This document shows, one piece after another, positions 25,370-34,792 of a stretch of 64,000 bases of DNA. The position numbers were made by a program, and so were the translations under genes. The stretch covers positions 369,399 to 433,398 of the forward strand of contig NZ_JAFFZS010000003.1 in NCBI RefSeq assembly GCF_016921115.1, in the 5' to 3' direction. This DNA comes from Streptomyces actuosus (GTDB lineage: Bacteria > Actinomycetota > Actinomycetes > Streptomycetales > Streptomycetaceae). The notes beneath the pieces are model-generated. The model was given only the letters and a program-made list of their open reading frames with translations, was not told where the DNA came from and searched no databases. The number at the start of each line of letters is the position of its first letter. The first letter of the stretch is position 1.

Positions 25370-26701
25370 TCAGGCGCCGAAGAGCTGTGTCCAGTACGTG
25401 CCGGACGGCCCGCCGCCGGCGAAGCCCACACCGATGTGGGTGAACGCCGGGCGGAGGATGTTGGCGCGGTGGCCGGGGCTGTCCATCCAGCCCGCCACCA
25501 CCTCGGCGGGGGACCGCTGGCCGCACGCGATGTTCTCGCCGATCGTGCCCCGCGTGGAGCCCGCCGCCGCGGCCCGGTCCCTGGGGCGCGTCCCGTCCGG
25601 AGAGGTGTGCGCGTGGTACGCCCGGGCGGCCATGTCCGCGCTGTGGGCCCGCGCGGCGGCGGCGAGCCGAGGATCGGCACTCAAGGGCCGCAGGCCCGCA
25701 CGCGACCGCTCCCGGTTGGTGAGGTCGGCGACCTCGGCCTCGGTCCGCGCCAGCCCGTCCGGTGTGAGCGGCGCCGCCCACACCGCCGTCCAGTAGACGT
25801 CGCCACCTGCGGCGCACCGGCCCAGACCGACGTGTGTGAAGGCCGGATCGTGCAGTGCACGGCGGGACTCCTCGCCGCGCAGGCAGTACGCGACGAACTC
25901 CTGCGCCGTGCGCGGACCGGAGACCAGATGCTCGCCGACCGTGAGGTAGGCGTAGCCGGCCGCGGTCACCCGCTGGTGGACAAAGACCCCGTCCGCCCCC
26001 TCGGCGCAGAGCCGTCCGGCCCTCGCCATCGCGCGGGAGTGCGCCCGGGCGGCCGTGGCGAGCCGCGTGTCGGTGAGAACCGGCCGGGACCCGGCCGTGG
26101 CGCGGGCCGCGTTGACCGGGACGAGGAAGTCGTCCCGGACGGACGAGCCGGCGGGTGCGGGCGAGGTGCCGCTCTTGCGTGCCGACGGCGCCGCAGGTGC
26201 GGCGGCGGGGGCCGGGCCGGTGTCCTCGACCACGTCCACGCCGAAGTCCCGTGCGAGCCCCGCCAGTCCGTCGGCGTACCCCTGGCCCAGTGCGCGCAAG
26301 CGCCATGCGGTGCCCCGCCGGTAGATCTCCGCCAGCAGCAGCACCGTCTCCGGGCCGGGCGACGGGGGAGCGAACCGCGCGAGACCGCACCCGCGCGCGT
26401 CCGTGATGCTCAGCACGGGTATCGGCAGCCGTCCGAGCGGTGTGCCCGGCCGGGCGGAGCCGACCGCCACCGTCACCCGGCCGGCACCGGCACGCAGCCG
26501 CGCCGGTTCGATCCGCAGGGTCTCCCCGGCCAGCCGGGCTCCCGGGGCGGACGGCTGGTTGTAGAAGACGAAGTCCCGGTCGCCGCTGACCTTGCGCCCG
26601 TCGCCGGTGACGAGCGCGCAGATGTCGAAGGGGCCGGGCACCCGGAGTACCAGGACACCGCCCGGGAGGGGCACATGGGCCCCGGGGACCAGCTCGCTCA
26701 T
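25370..26701 (-). CDS. TerD-domain protein fused to two CAP (SCP/PR1) domains
   Basis: This encodes 443 residues. Residues 1-160 form a TerD-type stress-protein domain (FDICALVTGDGRKVSGDRDF, FVFYNQPSAPG, IPVLSITD, LLLAEIYRRGTAWRLRALGQ). Two CAP domains follow. The first, about 185-310, contains FLVPVNAARATAGSRPVL and GEHLVSG. The second, about 315-443, contains LTNRERSRAGLRPL, GENIACGQRSPAEVV and GWMDSPGHRANIL. TerD proteins bind calcium and sit at the inner membrane in tellurite-type stress systems, while CAP domains are usually exported. This protein has no signal peptide. Its function is unknown. Confidence 0.9.
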   Translation of the reverse strand: MSELVPGAHVPLPGGVLVLRVPGPFDICALVTGDGRKVSGDRDFVFYNQPSAPGARLAGETLRIEPARLRAGAGRVTVAVGSARPGTPLGRLPIPVLSITDARGCGLARFAPPSPGPETVLLLAEIYRRGTAWRLRALGQGYADGLAGLARDFGVDVVEDTGPAPAAAPAAPSARKSGTSPAPAGSSVRDDFLVPVNAARATAGSRPVLTDTRLATAARAHSRAMARAGRLCAEGADGVFVHQRVTAAGYAYLTVGEHLVSGPRTAQEFVAYCLRGEESRRALHDPAFTHVGLGRCAAGGDVYWTAVWAAPLTPDGLARTEAEVADLTNRERSRAGLRPLSADPRLAAAARAHSADMAARAYHAHTSPDGTRPRDRAAAAGSTRGTIGENIACGQRSPAEVVAGWMDSPGHRANILRPAFTHIGVGFAGGGPSGTYWTQLFGA

Positions 26702-26814
26702 CCTGCCGCCCTGGTGCAGATCGGAATCCTGTCCCGACAACGGCCGGCGGAACGCACCGGTTCCCCCTGGGAGCACCGGGGGTGGCGCCGGGGCGTGCCT
26801 CCGGGCGCGCAGCA

Positions 26815-27150
26815 TTGTGGTGTGCACGCGCGTTGCCGGAGGTGGCGGTCAGTGCGGTGGATGCGGCGGCCGTCCTCGGAGGGAAACGCGTAGGTGCGGC
26901 GGCCCGGCAGGCGCCCGTGTGCCCGAACACCGGGACCCCGCAGGGCAGGTCGCGCCGGCGCAGCCCGAGCCCGAACACCGTGGTGGGTCCCGGCGGGCAC
27001 CCGGCGGCGCATCTCGGCCAGGCGCGCGGGCGAGGTCGGCCGGCCGCGGAGCAGGGCCGGGGAAGGTGTTCAGGCCCCGGGCGCTGGAGATGACGTCGCC
27101 GCGCTCCGCGCCGAGGACGCCGTCCGACGGGTCGCGTCGACCAGGATCCC
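26815..27150 (-). pseudogene. remnant of a D-alanyl-D-alanine carboxypeptidase (serine hydrolase)
   Basis: Pieces of the C-terminal half of a secreted Streptomyces D-Ala-D-Ala carboxypeptidase can be read in order on the minus strand, but in three different frames. They are GDVISSARGLNTF; then PARLAEMRRRVPAGT; then TVFGLGLRRRDLPCGVPVFG and HTGA; then TYAFPSEDGRR; and finally ALTATSGNA. Several frameshifts separate them, and the N-terminal half with the SxxK site is missing. The fragment occupies most of the 483-base gap between the TerD-CAP gene and the lipoprotein gene. Confidence 0.65.
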
Positions 27151-27184
27151 GTCGGCAGCGCACCCGTGGCGTCGGGTCGCTGGA

Positions 27185-27718
27185 TCAGAAGTCGGGGCAC
27201 AGGTCGGCGTGCACGGCGTCCACGATCCGTGCGGCCTTGGCCTGCCCGAAGCCGTCCGGGTGCCCGGGGGAGACGAACCGCTTCTCCGCCTCGGCGATCT
27301 GCCGGTTCCGGTCGTCCGGGTGGTCGTGGAGGGAGCGGCACTGTGCGCGGCCCCGGTCCACGGCCCCGTCCTCGTCGTCGTGCACGATGTCCGGGTCGAT
27401 CGCGGTCAGGGCCCGGACGTAGGCGGCCTCGCCGTTGGCGTCGGGACGCGGCGGCAGTCCGGCCGCCGTCTCCCGGCCCGCGTCCGAACCGGACTCACGG
27501 CCGGTCGGCGTCCCGGTCGCCTTCCGCGTGGAGTCCGCCCCGCCCGCCGGGCGGGCGGCGGGAGAGCCGGAGGCCGTGGCGGACGCGGACGCCGATTCCG
27601 GCGCGCGGGAGGTGGTCGCCGCGGGGGCCGCGGCGGGGTCGTTCGATCCGCAGGCGGTCAGTGCGGCGAGAGCGAGGGCGCAGGACGCGAGCGTCACTGC
27701 GGTGGAGCGGTGGTTCAC
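27185..27718 (-). CDS. DUF732-like lipoprotein
   Basis: This encodes 177 residues from GTG with AGGAGA upstream. A lipoprotein signal peptide ends in LTAC. A Ser/Ala/Thr-rich linker of about 80 residues leads to a small helical domain (YVRALTAIDPDIV, then CRSLHDH, then VDAVHADLCPDF) with two cysteines, resembling DUF732 of mycobacteria and relatives. It should sit on the outer face of the membrane. The function is not known. Confidence 0.85.
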   Translation of the reverse strand: MNHRSTAVTLASCALALAALTACGSNDPAAAPAATTSRAPESASASATASGSPAARPAGGADSTRKATGTPTGRESGSDAGRETAAGLPPRPDANGEAAYVRALTAIDPDIVHDDEDGAVDRGRAQCRSLHDHPDDRNRQIAEAEKRFVSPGHPDGFGQAKAARIVDAVHADLCPDF

Positions 27719-27846
27719 GGGTCTCCTGGGACGGTCCTGGTCGGGGCACGAGTGCCGAGATCCGTGAGCGTATGAGGTGCTTGTATGCCCATGGGGTGGC
27801 TCATGCCTCCATGAGGGGGCGCACGGGAGCGAAATCGGCGTGCGTA

Positions 27847-30795
27847 TCACCCGGGCGCGCTCGGCGGGTCCGTCAGCAGTCCTTCCCGGTGCGCGACGGC
27901 CACCGCCTCCGTACGACTCGCCGCCCCCAGCTTGGCCAGAATGTTGGACACGTGGACGCTGGCCGTCTTGCCGCTGATGAACAGCTCCTCGCCGATGCGG
28001 CGGTTGCTGTGGCCCAGTGCCAGCAGCCGCAGCACCTCCCGCTCACGCGGCGTCAGCACCGAGGCGTCCCGCTCGGCGGAACGGTCCCCGAGCCGGCCGT
28101 GCCGGACCAGGGCGTCGACCCGCTCCCTCAACGGTGCCGCACCGAGGCGCTCGGCCGTCTCCCGCACCGCACGGGCCGCCTCGGCCGCCTCCGCCCGCCG
28201 CCCGGCGACGGTCAGCGCCTCGGCCAGCCCCAGCCGGCAGCGCGCCTGCTCGTAGACGTCCCCGAAGTCGAACGCCGCCACCGCCTTCTCCCAGGCTCCC
28301 GTGTCCGGTCCGGACACCGCTCGCACCCACTCCGCCTCCGCCCGCGCCAGCCACGCCTGCCCCTCGGGCCCCTGCGGCGGACCCGCCGTGCTGTGCCCGG
28401 CCGCGTCCCGGGCCAGCTCCACCAGCTCGGACGCGGTCTCCACCCACCGGTCCGCCGCCCCGTCCCCGGACCGGCGCAACGCGGCAGCCCGGTCCGCGAC
28501 CGCCGTCAGCGCGAGTGCGGCCAGCCGCACCGAGACGTCCGGGCGCCGGCCTCCCTCGTCCGACAGCGCCGCGACCGTGGACCGCAACCGCTCCACCGCC
28601 GCCCCGGCATCGCCCCGCAACGCCGCGGCATCCGTCAGCACGATCCCCGCCACCATCGTGGCCAGCCAGTCGAACGGCCCCGCCAGCAGGGCCCGAGCCC
28701 GCTCCTCGGCCGTCGTCTCCCCCCGCGCCAGCGCCACGTACAGCGCCGGCCCCGCCGTGAAGCCGCCCGACGCGGGCAGCGCCGCGGCATCGGCCTCCGC
28801 CGTCCCCGCGCACTCGTCCCACCGGCCCAGCGTGTACAGCACCAGCAACCGCAGGTACCGCATCTCCAGCGGATACGGCGACGACAGCAGGCCGGCCCGG
28901 CGGGCCCGCTCCAGCCCCTCGGCCAGCCACGGCAGGCACTCCGGTAGATCCCCCGACTCGAAACAGCCGATCGCGATCTGGAACAGCCCCCGCATCTCCA
29001 CCGGCGCGTTCCCCGCCCGCCGGGCCAACTCCCGTGCCTCCCGCAGCCGCTCGCGTCCCTCCGGTGTGCGCCGCGAACCGCCCTGAAGTCCCGTCAGCGA
29101 GATCAGCAGATCCGCCTCCGCGTCGAACACCCCCAGCTCCTGAGCGGCACGCAACGCCTGACGGGCCACCCGGAGCGCCGCCTCGTTCTCCCCGACCTGG
29201 CGGGCCGCCAGCACATGCGTCGCCGCCGCCCACAGCCACGTCCTGGTCGGCGGCTCGGCGGGGATCAGCTCCAGCGCCTCGCTGCTGTGCCGGAAGGCGG
29301 CGGCGAGCGAGTCGACGCCCAGCAGGTTCCCGGCCAGTGTGTACCGCACCCGCGCGGCGAGCTCCGAGTCCGCGTCCGCGCCGATCCCCGCCAGCGCCGC
29401 CCGGGTCAGCGCCACCGCGCGATGCCCGTCCCCGGCATGCGCGGCCGCCGCCGAGGCCCGCAGTGTCAGCGTCACCCGGTCCAGCCCCGCGTCGGTCGGA
29501 CGCCGGTCGGCCGGTACCACCGACCACAGGTCCAGCACGGCCTCCAGGTGCCGCAGCTCCTCCGCCGGCGCCCCCACGCTCCGGGCATGACCGGCCGCCG
29601 CCAGCGACGCGGCGAGCGCCTGCGGCAGGTCGTGGCTCTCCCGGTAGTGGTGTGCCCGCTCCGCCGCGTACTCCGCCGTGCCGCCCCGCTCGCCGAGCAG
29701 CCGCGCGAAGGTCCCGTGCAGCCGCGCGCGTTCACCAGGGAGCAGATCGGCGTAGACCGCCTCCCGGGCCAGCGCGTGCCGGAAGGCGTACGTGCCCTGC
29801 CCGCCGGCGACCAGCAACTGCCGCCCGACCGCCTCCCGCAGCGCCGACTCGAGCTCCTCCTCCGGCAGGCCCACCGCCGCGCGCAGCAGATCGTGCTCCA
29901 CCCGCCGCCCCGCCACCGCCGCCGTACGCACCACCTGCTGAGCGGTCTGCGGAAGCTGCTCGAACCGGATGAGCAGAACGTCCGCCAGCCCACTGGGCAG
30001 GCCCCCGGCCTCCGCGCCGGCCGCGAGGAGCTCCTGCGCGTAGAAGGCGTTGCCCTCGGCGCGCTCCACGATCCCGCGCACCGTCGCCTCCGGCAGCGGC
30101 CTCTCCTCCAGCGCGCACACCAGCCGCGTCACCTCCGCATCCGCCAGCGGACGCAGCTGAAGCCGCTCCACCGCCGGCAGCCGGACCAGCTCGGCGAGGA
30201 CCGGCCGCAGCGGATGCCGGCGGTGCAGGTCGTCCGAGCGGTACGACGCGATCACGGCCAGCCGGCGCCCCGGCCCGCCCGCCGCCGGCTGCAGAACACC
30301 CCGGCTGAGCAGGAAGCGCAGCAGATCGCGCGAGGACTGGTCGGCCCAGTGCAGGTCCTCCAGGACCAGCAGCAGCGGCATCACGTCCGCCGCCCCGGCC
30401 AGTAGCCCCGCCACGCCTTCGAACAGCCGCAGCCGGCCACCCGGGTCGCCGCCCGGTTCCGCGCCACCGCCCAGCAGCCGCTCCACGACCGGGTGCGCGG
30501 CGCGGACCTCCATGAAACGCTCGTCGGCGGCGACCTGACCGAGGATCTCCGTGAACGGCAGGTACGGCAGACCCACGTCGCCGAGATCGACGCAGTGACC
30601 GGTCAGCACCGCCATGCCGGACTGCCCGGCCAGTCCCGCCGTCTCGTCCAGCAGCCGTGTCTTGCCGACACCGGCGTCGCCCGACAGCAGCACGGCACGG
30701 GGGTCGGCGGAGCGGGCGCGGGCGAGGACGTCGGCGAGGTGGGCGAGCTCCTCGGCGCGGCCTATCAGGGGCGGTGTGAAAGCGGTGTGCGGCAC
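27847..30795 (-). CDS. LuxR-family transcriptional regulator with AAA ATPase (LAL type)
   Basis: This 982-residue protein belongs to the large ATP-binding LuxR class. Walker A GDAGVGKT lies near residue 42, and a Walker B-like region LLLVLEDLHWADQS near 145. A long helical (TPR-like) middle follows. The C-terminal GerE helix-turn-helix contains LTPREREVLRLLALGHSNRR and TASVHVSNILAKLG. Such proteins often activate secondary-metabolite or carbon-use genes; no target is evident here. The GTG at 30795 starts at the conserved PPLIGRAEEL region. The frame continues upstream without homology. Confidence 0.92.
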   Translation of the reverse strand: MPHTAFTPPLIGRAEELAHLADVLARARSADPRAVLLSGDAGVGKTRLLDETAGLAGQSGMAVLTGHCVDLGDVGLPYLPFTEILGQVAADERFMEVRAAHPVVERLLGGGAEPGGDPGGRLRLFEGVAGLLAGAADVMPLLLVLEDLHWADQSSRDLLRFLLSRGVLQPAAGGPGRRLAVIASYRSDDLHRRHPLRPVLAELVRLPAVERLQLRPLADAEVTRLVCALEERPLPEATVRGIVERAEGNAFYAQELLAAGAEAGGLPSGLADVLLIRFEQLPQTAQQVVRTAAVAGRRVEHDLLRAAVGLPEEELESALREAVGRQLLVAGGQGTYAFRHALAREAVYADLLPGERARLHGTFARLLGERGGTAEYAAERAHHYRESHDLPQALAASLAAAGHARSVGAPAEELRHLEAVLDLWSVVPADRRPTDAGLDRVTLTLRASAAAAHAGDGHRAVALTRAALAGIGADADSELAARVRYTLAGNLLGVDSLAAAFRHSSEALELIPAEPPTRTWLWAAATHVLAARQVGENEAALRVARQALRAAQELGVFDAEADLLISLTGLQGGSRRTPEGRERLREARELARRAGNAPVEMRGLFQIAIGCFESGDLPECLPWLAEGLERARRAGLLSSPYPLEMRYLRLLVLYTLGRWDECAGTAEADAAALPASGGFTAGPALYVALARGETTAEERARALLAGPFDWLATMVAGIVLTDAAALRGDAGAAVERLRSTVAALSDEGGRRPDVSVRLAALALTAVADRAAALRRSGDGAADRWVETASELVELARDAAGHSTAGPPQGPEGQAWLARAEAEWVRAVSGPDTGAWEKAVAAFDFGDVYEQARCRLGLAEALTVAGRRAEAAEAARAVRETAERLGAAPLRERVDALVRHGRLGDRSAERDASVLTPREREVLRLLALGHSNRRIGEELFISGKTASVHVSNILAKLGAASRTEAVAVAHREGLLTDPPSAPG

Positions 30796-31026
30796 ATGAC
30801 CATTCTCAGGGGTCCGCCGCCCCCGCGGCCCCCGGAGCCGCGTCCGCGGCCGGGCGGCAGGTGCCGTTCGGCACACGGCACCGGGCACGGCGGTACGGAC
30901 GTCTCCTCCGGCCGGCCGCGCGGGGCCGCGCCCCCCTGGGCGCCCCGTACGACGGTCGGCGATCCGCGGCACCGGACGCCCCGGGCCCGGCACGGCCGTC
31001 CGCGCGCGCCGGCGGCTCCGCACCGC

Positions 31027-31377
31027 TCAGCGCAGGGTGCGCGCCCAGTCCGCCGGTACGCGGCCCGCCGGCCCCGGGGCGGGCTGGTCCGCGGGGCGGC
31101 TGTCGGGCGGTGCCAGTTGCGGGCCGCTCTCGTACAGCTCGTTCGTCGCGTAGTCCCAGAACCAGGCCTCGCCCGGCTCGAAGCTCTGCACCAGGGGATG
31201 TCCGGTGCTCGTGTAGTGCGCGGTGGCGTGCCGGGCGGGGGAGCTGTCGCAGCAGCCGACATGGCCGCACTGCGCGCAGCGCCGCAGGTGGAACCACCAT
31301 CCTCCGGCCGCCTCGCACTCCAGGCAGCCGGTGCCGCTCGGTGCGACGGTGGGGTCGATCGCCTCGGCGTCGGTCAT
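31027..31377 (-). CDS. UBP-type zinc finger protein
   Basis: This 116-residue protein carries a ZnF-UBP domain: CLECEAAGGWWFHLRRCAQC, GHVGCCDSSPARHATAHY and GHPLVQSFEPGEAWFWDY. In eukaryotes this fold binds the C-terminal Gly-Gly of free ubiquitin; in bacteria its ligand is unknown. Its ATG overlaps the stop of the histidine kinase gene (ATGA), making it the third member of a tightly coupled operon. Confidence 0.9.
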   Translation of the reverse strand: MTDAEAIDPTVAPSGTGCLECEAAGGWWFHLRRCAQCGHVGCCDSSPARHATAHYTSTGHPLVQSFEPGEAWFWDYATNELYESGPQLAPPDSRPADQPAPGPAGRVPADWARTLR

Positions 31378-32834
31378 ACGGCCTCCTCGGGCGGGCTGTC
31401 GGGATCCGCGGCCGTCAGGGGGAGCAGGACCCGGAAGCGGGTGTCACCGGGTTCGGACTCGACCTCGATGCCGCCGTGATGCTTGTCGACCACGATCCGC
31501 CAGGAGATGTCGAGCCCGAGGCCGGTGCCCTCGCCCACGGGTTTGGTGGTGAAGAACGGGTCGAAGATGCGGCTGCGGATCTCGGGTGCCACACCCGGGC
31601 CGGTGTCACCGAACTCCACCACGAGCCGGTCGCCGTCGAAGGCGGTGCGGACGGTCAGGGTGCCCTCGCCGCCCGCGTCGTCGATGGCGGCGACCGCGTT
31701 GTCGATCAGGTTCGTCCAGACCTGGTTCAGCTCCGCCGGGTAGGCCGGCACCTTCGGGAGGGTGCGGTCGTACTCCTTGACGACCACGATGCGTCGTCCG
31801 ATCTTGCCCGACAGCATCAGCAAGGTGCTGTCGAGGAGTTCGTGCACGTCGGCGACCTGGTAGGGGGCCCGATCGAGCTGCGAGTACTGCTTGGCCGCGT
31901 CGACGAGGTGGGAGATGCGGGCGGTGGAGTCCTCGATCTCGTCCATGAGGAGCTCGGTCTCGACGGTGTAGTTCAGCCAGCCGATCGCGCCGGGCAGCAT
32001 GTCATCGTCCACGGCCGCCGCCACCTGTTCGAGCCAGTCGACGTCGAGTCCTGCCTGCACGAAGGTCGGGGCGAGCCGCCAGCCCTCCGCAAGACCGTGG
32101 TCGTCGAGCCAGTCGGTGAGCAGGTCCTCCCGGTCGGAGGCCTCCAGCGGGCTCAGCGCGGGGGCCTTGCCGACCCGGTCGGCAGTGCGCTCCTGGATCT
32201 CGATGAGGTCCGCGAGGCACTCCCGGTCGTAGGTGCCGGAGGAGATCACCGCGAGTTTGTGCCGCATCTTGGCCACGCGTTCGCGCAGGGTCGCCGTGGC
32301 GCGGACGGCCGCCGCGGCGGGGTTGTTGAGTTCATGGGTCAGGCCCGCCGACAGCGAGCCCAGGGCCAGCAGGCGCTCGCGCTGGCCGATGGCCCGCTGG
32401 GTGTTCTTCGTGCCGAAGAACAGGCCCTCCAGCAGGTGGACCGCCATCGGGAACCACTCCTGCATCACGGACGCGAAGGTGTCGGCGGGCAGCACGAAGA
32501 ACCGGGTCGGTTCCGTCACGCGCATCGAGCTGTTGTACACCTGCCGGACCCGGTCGCCGAGATAGGCCTGCATGGCACCGGCGTACACGCCGGGCTGCGA
32601 GGTGCGGTTGACCTCGACGTCGTCGCCGCCGACCCGCCGGGACAGCACCACCGTGCCCTCGATCATGACGTAGAAGCAGGTGGCGGGGTCCCCCTCGGCG
32701 TACACCGGACCGGGGTCGAACATCTCGACCCGTCCCTCGCCGCACAGCCGCCCCAGCTGCTCGGGCGCCAGTTTCTCGAAGAGGAACAGCGACCCGATCT
32801 CCGCGGGGCTGCACGGCGCCGGACGGCCGCTCAC
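31374..32834 (-). CDS. histidine kinase with N-terminal cyclic-nucleotide-binding domain
   Basis: This encodes 486 residues from a GTG that overlaps the upstream stop by four bases. Residues 8-130 form a CRP-like cNMP-binding fold (LFLFEKLAPEQLGRLC, then FYVMIEGTVVLSRR). The kinase core has the H box GLTHELNNPAAAAV, N box LIDNAVAAIDDA, G1 DTGPGVAP, F box FFTTKP and G2 GEGTGLGLDIS, all intact. No membrane helix is present, so sensing is cytosolic. The neighbouring receiver domain in the fused reductase is the likely phosphoryl acceptor. Confidence 0.93.
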   Translation of the reverse strand: MSGRPAPCSPAEIGSLFLFEKLAPEQLGRLCGEGRVEMFDPGPVYAEGDPATCFYVMIEGTVVLSRRVGGDDVEVNRTSQPGVYAGAMQAYLGDRVRQVYNSSMRVTEPTRFFVLPADTFASVMQEWFPMAVHLLEGLFFGTKNTQRAIGQRERLLALGSLSAGLTHELNNPAAAAVRATATLRERVAKMRHKLAVISSGTYDRECLADLIEIQERTADRVGKAPALSPLEASDREDLLTDWLDDHGLAEGWRLAPTFVQAGLDVDWLEQVAAAVDDDMLPGAIGWLNYTVETELLMDEIEDSTARISHLVDAAKQYSQLDRAPYQVADVHELLDSTLLMLSGKIGRRIVVVKEYDRTLPKVPAYPAELNQVWTNLIDNAVAAIDDAGGEGTLTVRTAFDGDRLVVEFGDTGPGVAPEIRSRIFDPFFTTKPVGEGTGLGLDISWRIVVDKHHGGIEVESEPGDTRFRVLLPLTAADPDSPPEEAV

Positions 32835-34507
32835 GACTGCTCCAGGTACCGGTGCACCAGCATCACGGCCATGGCTCCCTCTCCTACGGCGGACGCCACC
32901 CGCTTGGCGGACGCGGCGCGCGCGTCGCCGGCGACGAACACGCCGGGCACGCTGGTCTCCAGGTGGTACGGCGGGCGGTCCAGCTCCCAGTCGGCCGGCG
33001 GGCGTCCGTCGGCCGTGAGATCGGGGCCGGCGAGGATGAACCCGCGCTCGTCGCGCAGAACCGTCCCGCCCAGCCACTCCGTCAGCGGGGCCGCGCCGAT
33101 GAACACGAACATCCAGCCCGCGTCGACCCGTTCGTCCCGGCCCGACGCCACGTCCCGCAGGGTCAGCTGCTCCAGGTGGTCCGTGCCGTGCGCCGCCTGC
33201 ACCACGGTGCCCGCGCGGACGGTGATGTTGGAGGCCTCCTCGATCTGCTGGACCAGGTAGTGCGACATCGACGCCGACAGCGAGGTTCCGCGCACCAGCA
33301 GCGTCACCGACTTCGCGACCCGGGACAGGTACATCGCGGCCTGGCCCGCGGAGTTGGCGCCCCCGACGATGTACACGTCCTGGTCCTGGCAGGACGCCGC
33401 CTCGGTCAGCGCCGACCCGTAGAACACCCCGCAGCCGGTCAGGTCGGCGCAGCCCACGGCCTCCAGCTGCCGGTACTGCACACCGGTCGCGAGGATCACG
33501 CTGTGCGCGGAGACCGCGGAGCCGTCGGAGAAGCGGACCGTGCGGGCGGCGCCGCCGACCTCCAGGCCGGTCACCTCGCGCGCGGTGAGGATCTCCGCGC
33601 CGAACCTCGTCGCCTGCCGCCGCGCGCGGTCGGTGAGCTGCGCGCCGGAGACGCCGTCGGGGAAGCCGAGGTAGTTCTCGATGCGGGAGCTCTGGCCTGC
33701 CTGGCCGCCCGTGGCGGACCGTTCCACCAGCACGGTGCGCAGACCCTCGGAGGCTCCGTAGACCGCCGCGCCCAGCCCGGCCGGGCCGCCGCCGATGACG
33801 ACCAGGTCGTAGAAGTCGGCGGTGGGGGTCGTGGCCAGACCGACGCGGGCGGCCAGTTCGGGGGCGTCCGGTTCGATCAGCGTGCCGCCCTCGGGCGTGA
33901 TCACGAGTGGCAGCCGCTGCCCGTCCTGCCCGGCCGCGGCCAGCAGCCGCCTGCCCTCCGGCTCCTCGGACGAGTACCAGCGGTACGGCACCTGGTTGCG
34001 CGCCAGGAACTCGCGCACCTGCGACGAGCGCGCCGACCAGCGGTGGCCCACGACCTTGGTGCTGGGCACCGGCCGGAAGTCGCTGCACCGCCAGGCCCGG
34101 AGCAGATCGTCCAGGACCGGGTACAGCTTCTCCTCGGGCGGGTCCCAGGGCTTGAGCAGGTAGTGGTCGAGATCGACGACGTTGATCGCGTCGATCGCCG
34201 CGTTCGTGTCCGCGTACGCGGTCAGCAGGATCCGGCGGGCGCCGGGATACACGTCCATGGCCTGTTCGAGGAACTCGATGCCGTTCATCTGCGGCATCCG
34301 GTAGTCGGCCAGGATCACGGCCACCAGGTCGCCGCGCAGCTTCAGTTCGCGCAGCGCCTGGAGTGCGGACTCGCCGGACTCCGCCCGCACCACCCGGTAC
34401 GACTCCCCGTAACGACGCCGGAGATCACGAGCCACGGCGCGGGAGACCCCCGGGTCGTCGTCCACGGTCAGGATGACGACCCGCGCTGTGTCGGCGGCCT
34501 GTGGCAT
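32831..34507 (-). CDS. response-regulator/thioredoxin-reductase fusion
   Basis: This encodes 558 residues. Residues 8-135 are a receiver domain with the acidic pocket VDDDPG, phosphoacceptor Asp68 in ILADYRMPQMNG and Lys in LLKPW. A thioredoxin-like segment (REFLARNQVPYRWY, then LPLVITPEGGTL) spans about 150-215. A thioredoxin-reductase-like flavoprotein (VVIGGGPAGLGAAVYGASEG, NYLGFPDGVSG, VGGANSAGQAA, VFVAGDAR) fills the rest. The usual CxxC is replaced by a pair spaced five apart (GCADLTGCG). Phosphorylation may gate the reductase, or the reductase may report redox state to the kinase. Confidence 0.93.
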   Translation of the reverse strand: MPQAADTARVVILTVDDDPGVSRAVARDLRRRYGESYRVVRAESGESALQALRELKLRGDLVAVILADYRMPQMNGIEFLEQAMDVYPGARRILLTAYADTNAAIDAINVVDLDHYLLKPWDPPEEKLYPVLDDLLRAWRCSDFRPVPSTKVVGHRWSARSSQVREFLARNQVPYRWYSSEEPEGRRLLAAAGQDGQRLPLVITPEGGTLIEPDAPELAARVGLATTPTADFYDLVVIGGGPAGLGAAVYGASEGLRTVLVERSATGGQAGQSSRIENYLGFPDGVSGAQLTDRARRQATRFGAEILTAREVTGLEVGGAARTVRFSDGSAVSAHSVILATGVQYRQLEAVGCADLTGCGVFYGSALTEAASCQDQDVYIVGGANSAGQAAMYLSRVAKSVTLLVRGTSLSASMSHYLVQQIEEASNITVRAGTVVQAAHGTDHLEQLTLRDVASGRDERVDAGWMFVFIGAAPLTEWLGGTVLRDERGFILAGPDLTADGRPPADWELDRPPYHLETSVPGVFVAGDARAASAKRVASAVGEGAMAVMLVHRYLEQS

Positions 34508-34792
34508 GTGTCTCCCACCCCGGGCGGTCCGGCGGCGCGGCAGGTCTGCCGCGGCTTCCGCCGACGCCGTGCCGGCTCGTGGACCATCGTATGTTCGATC
34601 CTCCCGCTCCGCTCGGGTATGCCCGGGCCCGTCCGGCCGTGGCGCGGTGCCCGCGCCGGACCTGTCGCCGGGGTGTCCCGAGGGCGCGGACGCGACGTCG
34701 GCGCCTCCTGCGGTGCCCCGTCGCCGTCGCGGCGGCGGCGTGGTGAAGACTGGGGCCGACGGATGTGATCACGAGACGAGGGAGGCGGCCTC

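Noticed and set aside
25230..27341. Long upstream extension of the pseudokinase frame
   Set aside because: It runs antisense and out of frame through the TerD-CAP gene, and the kinase starts at 25229; only the carboxypeptidase pieces in 26815-27150 are meaningful.
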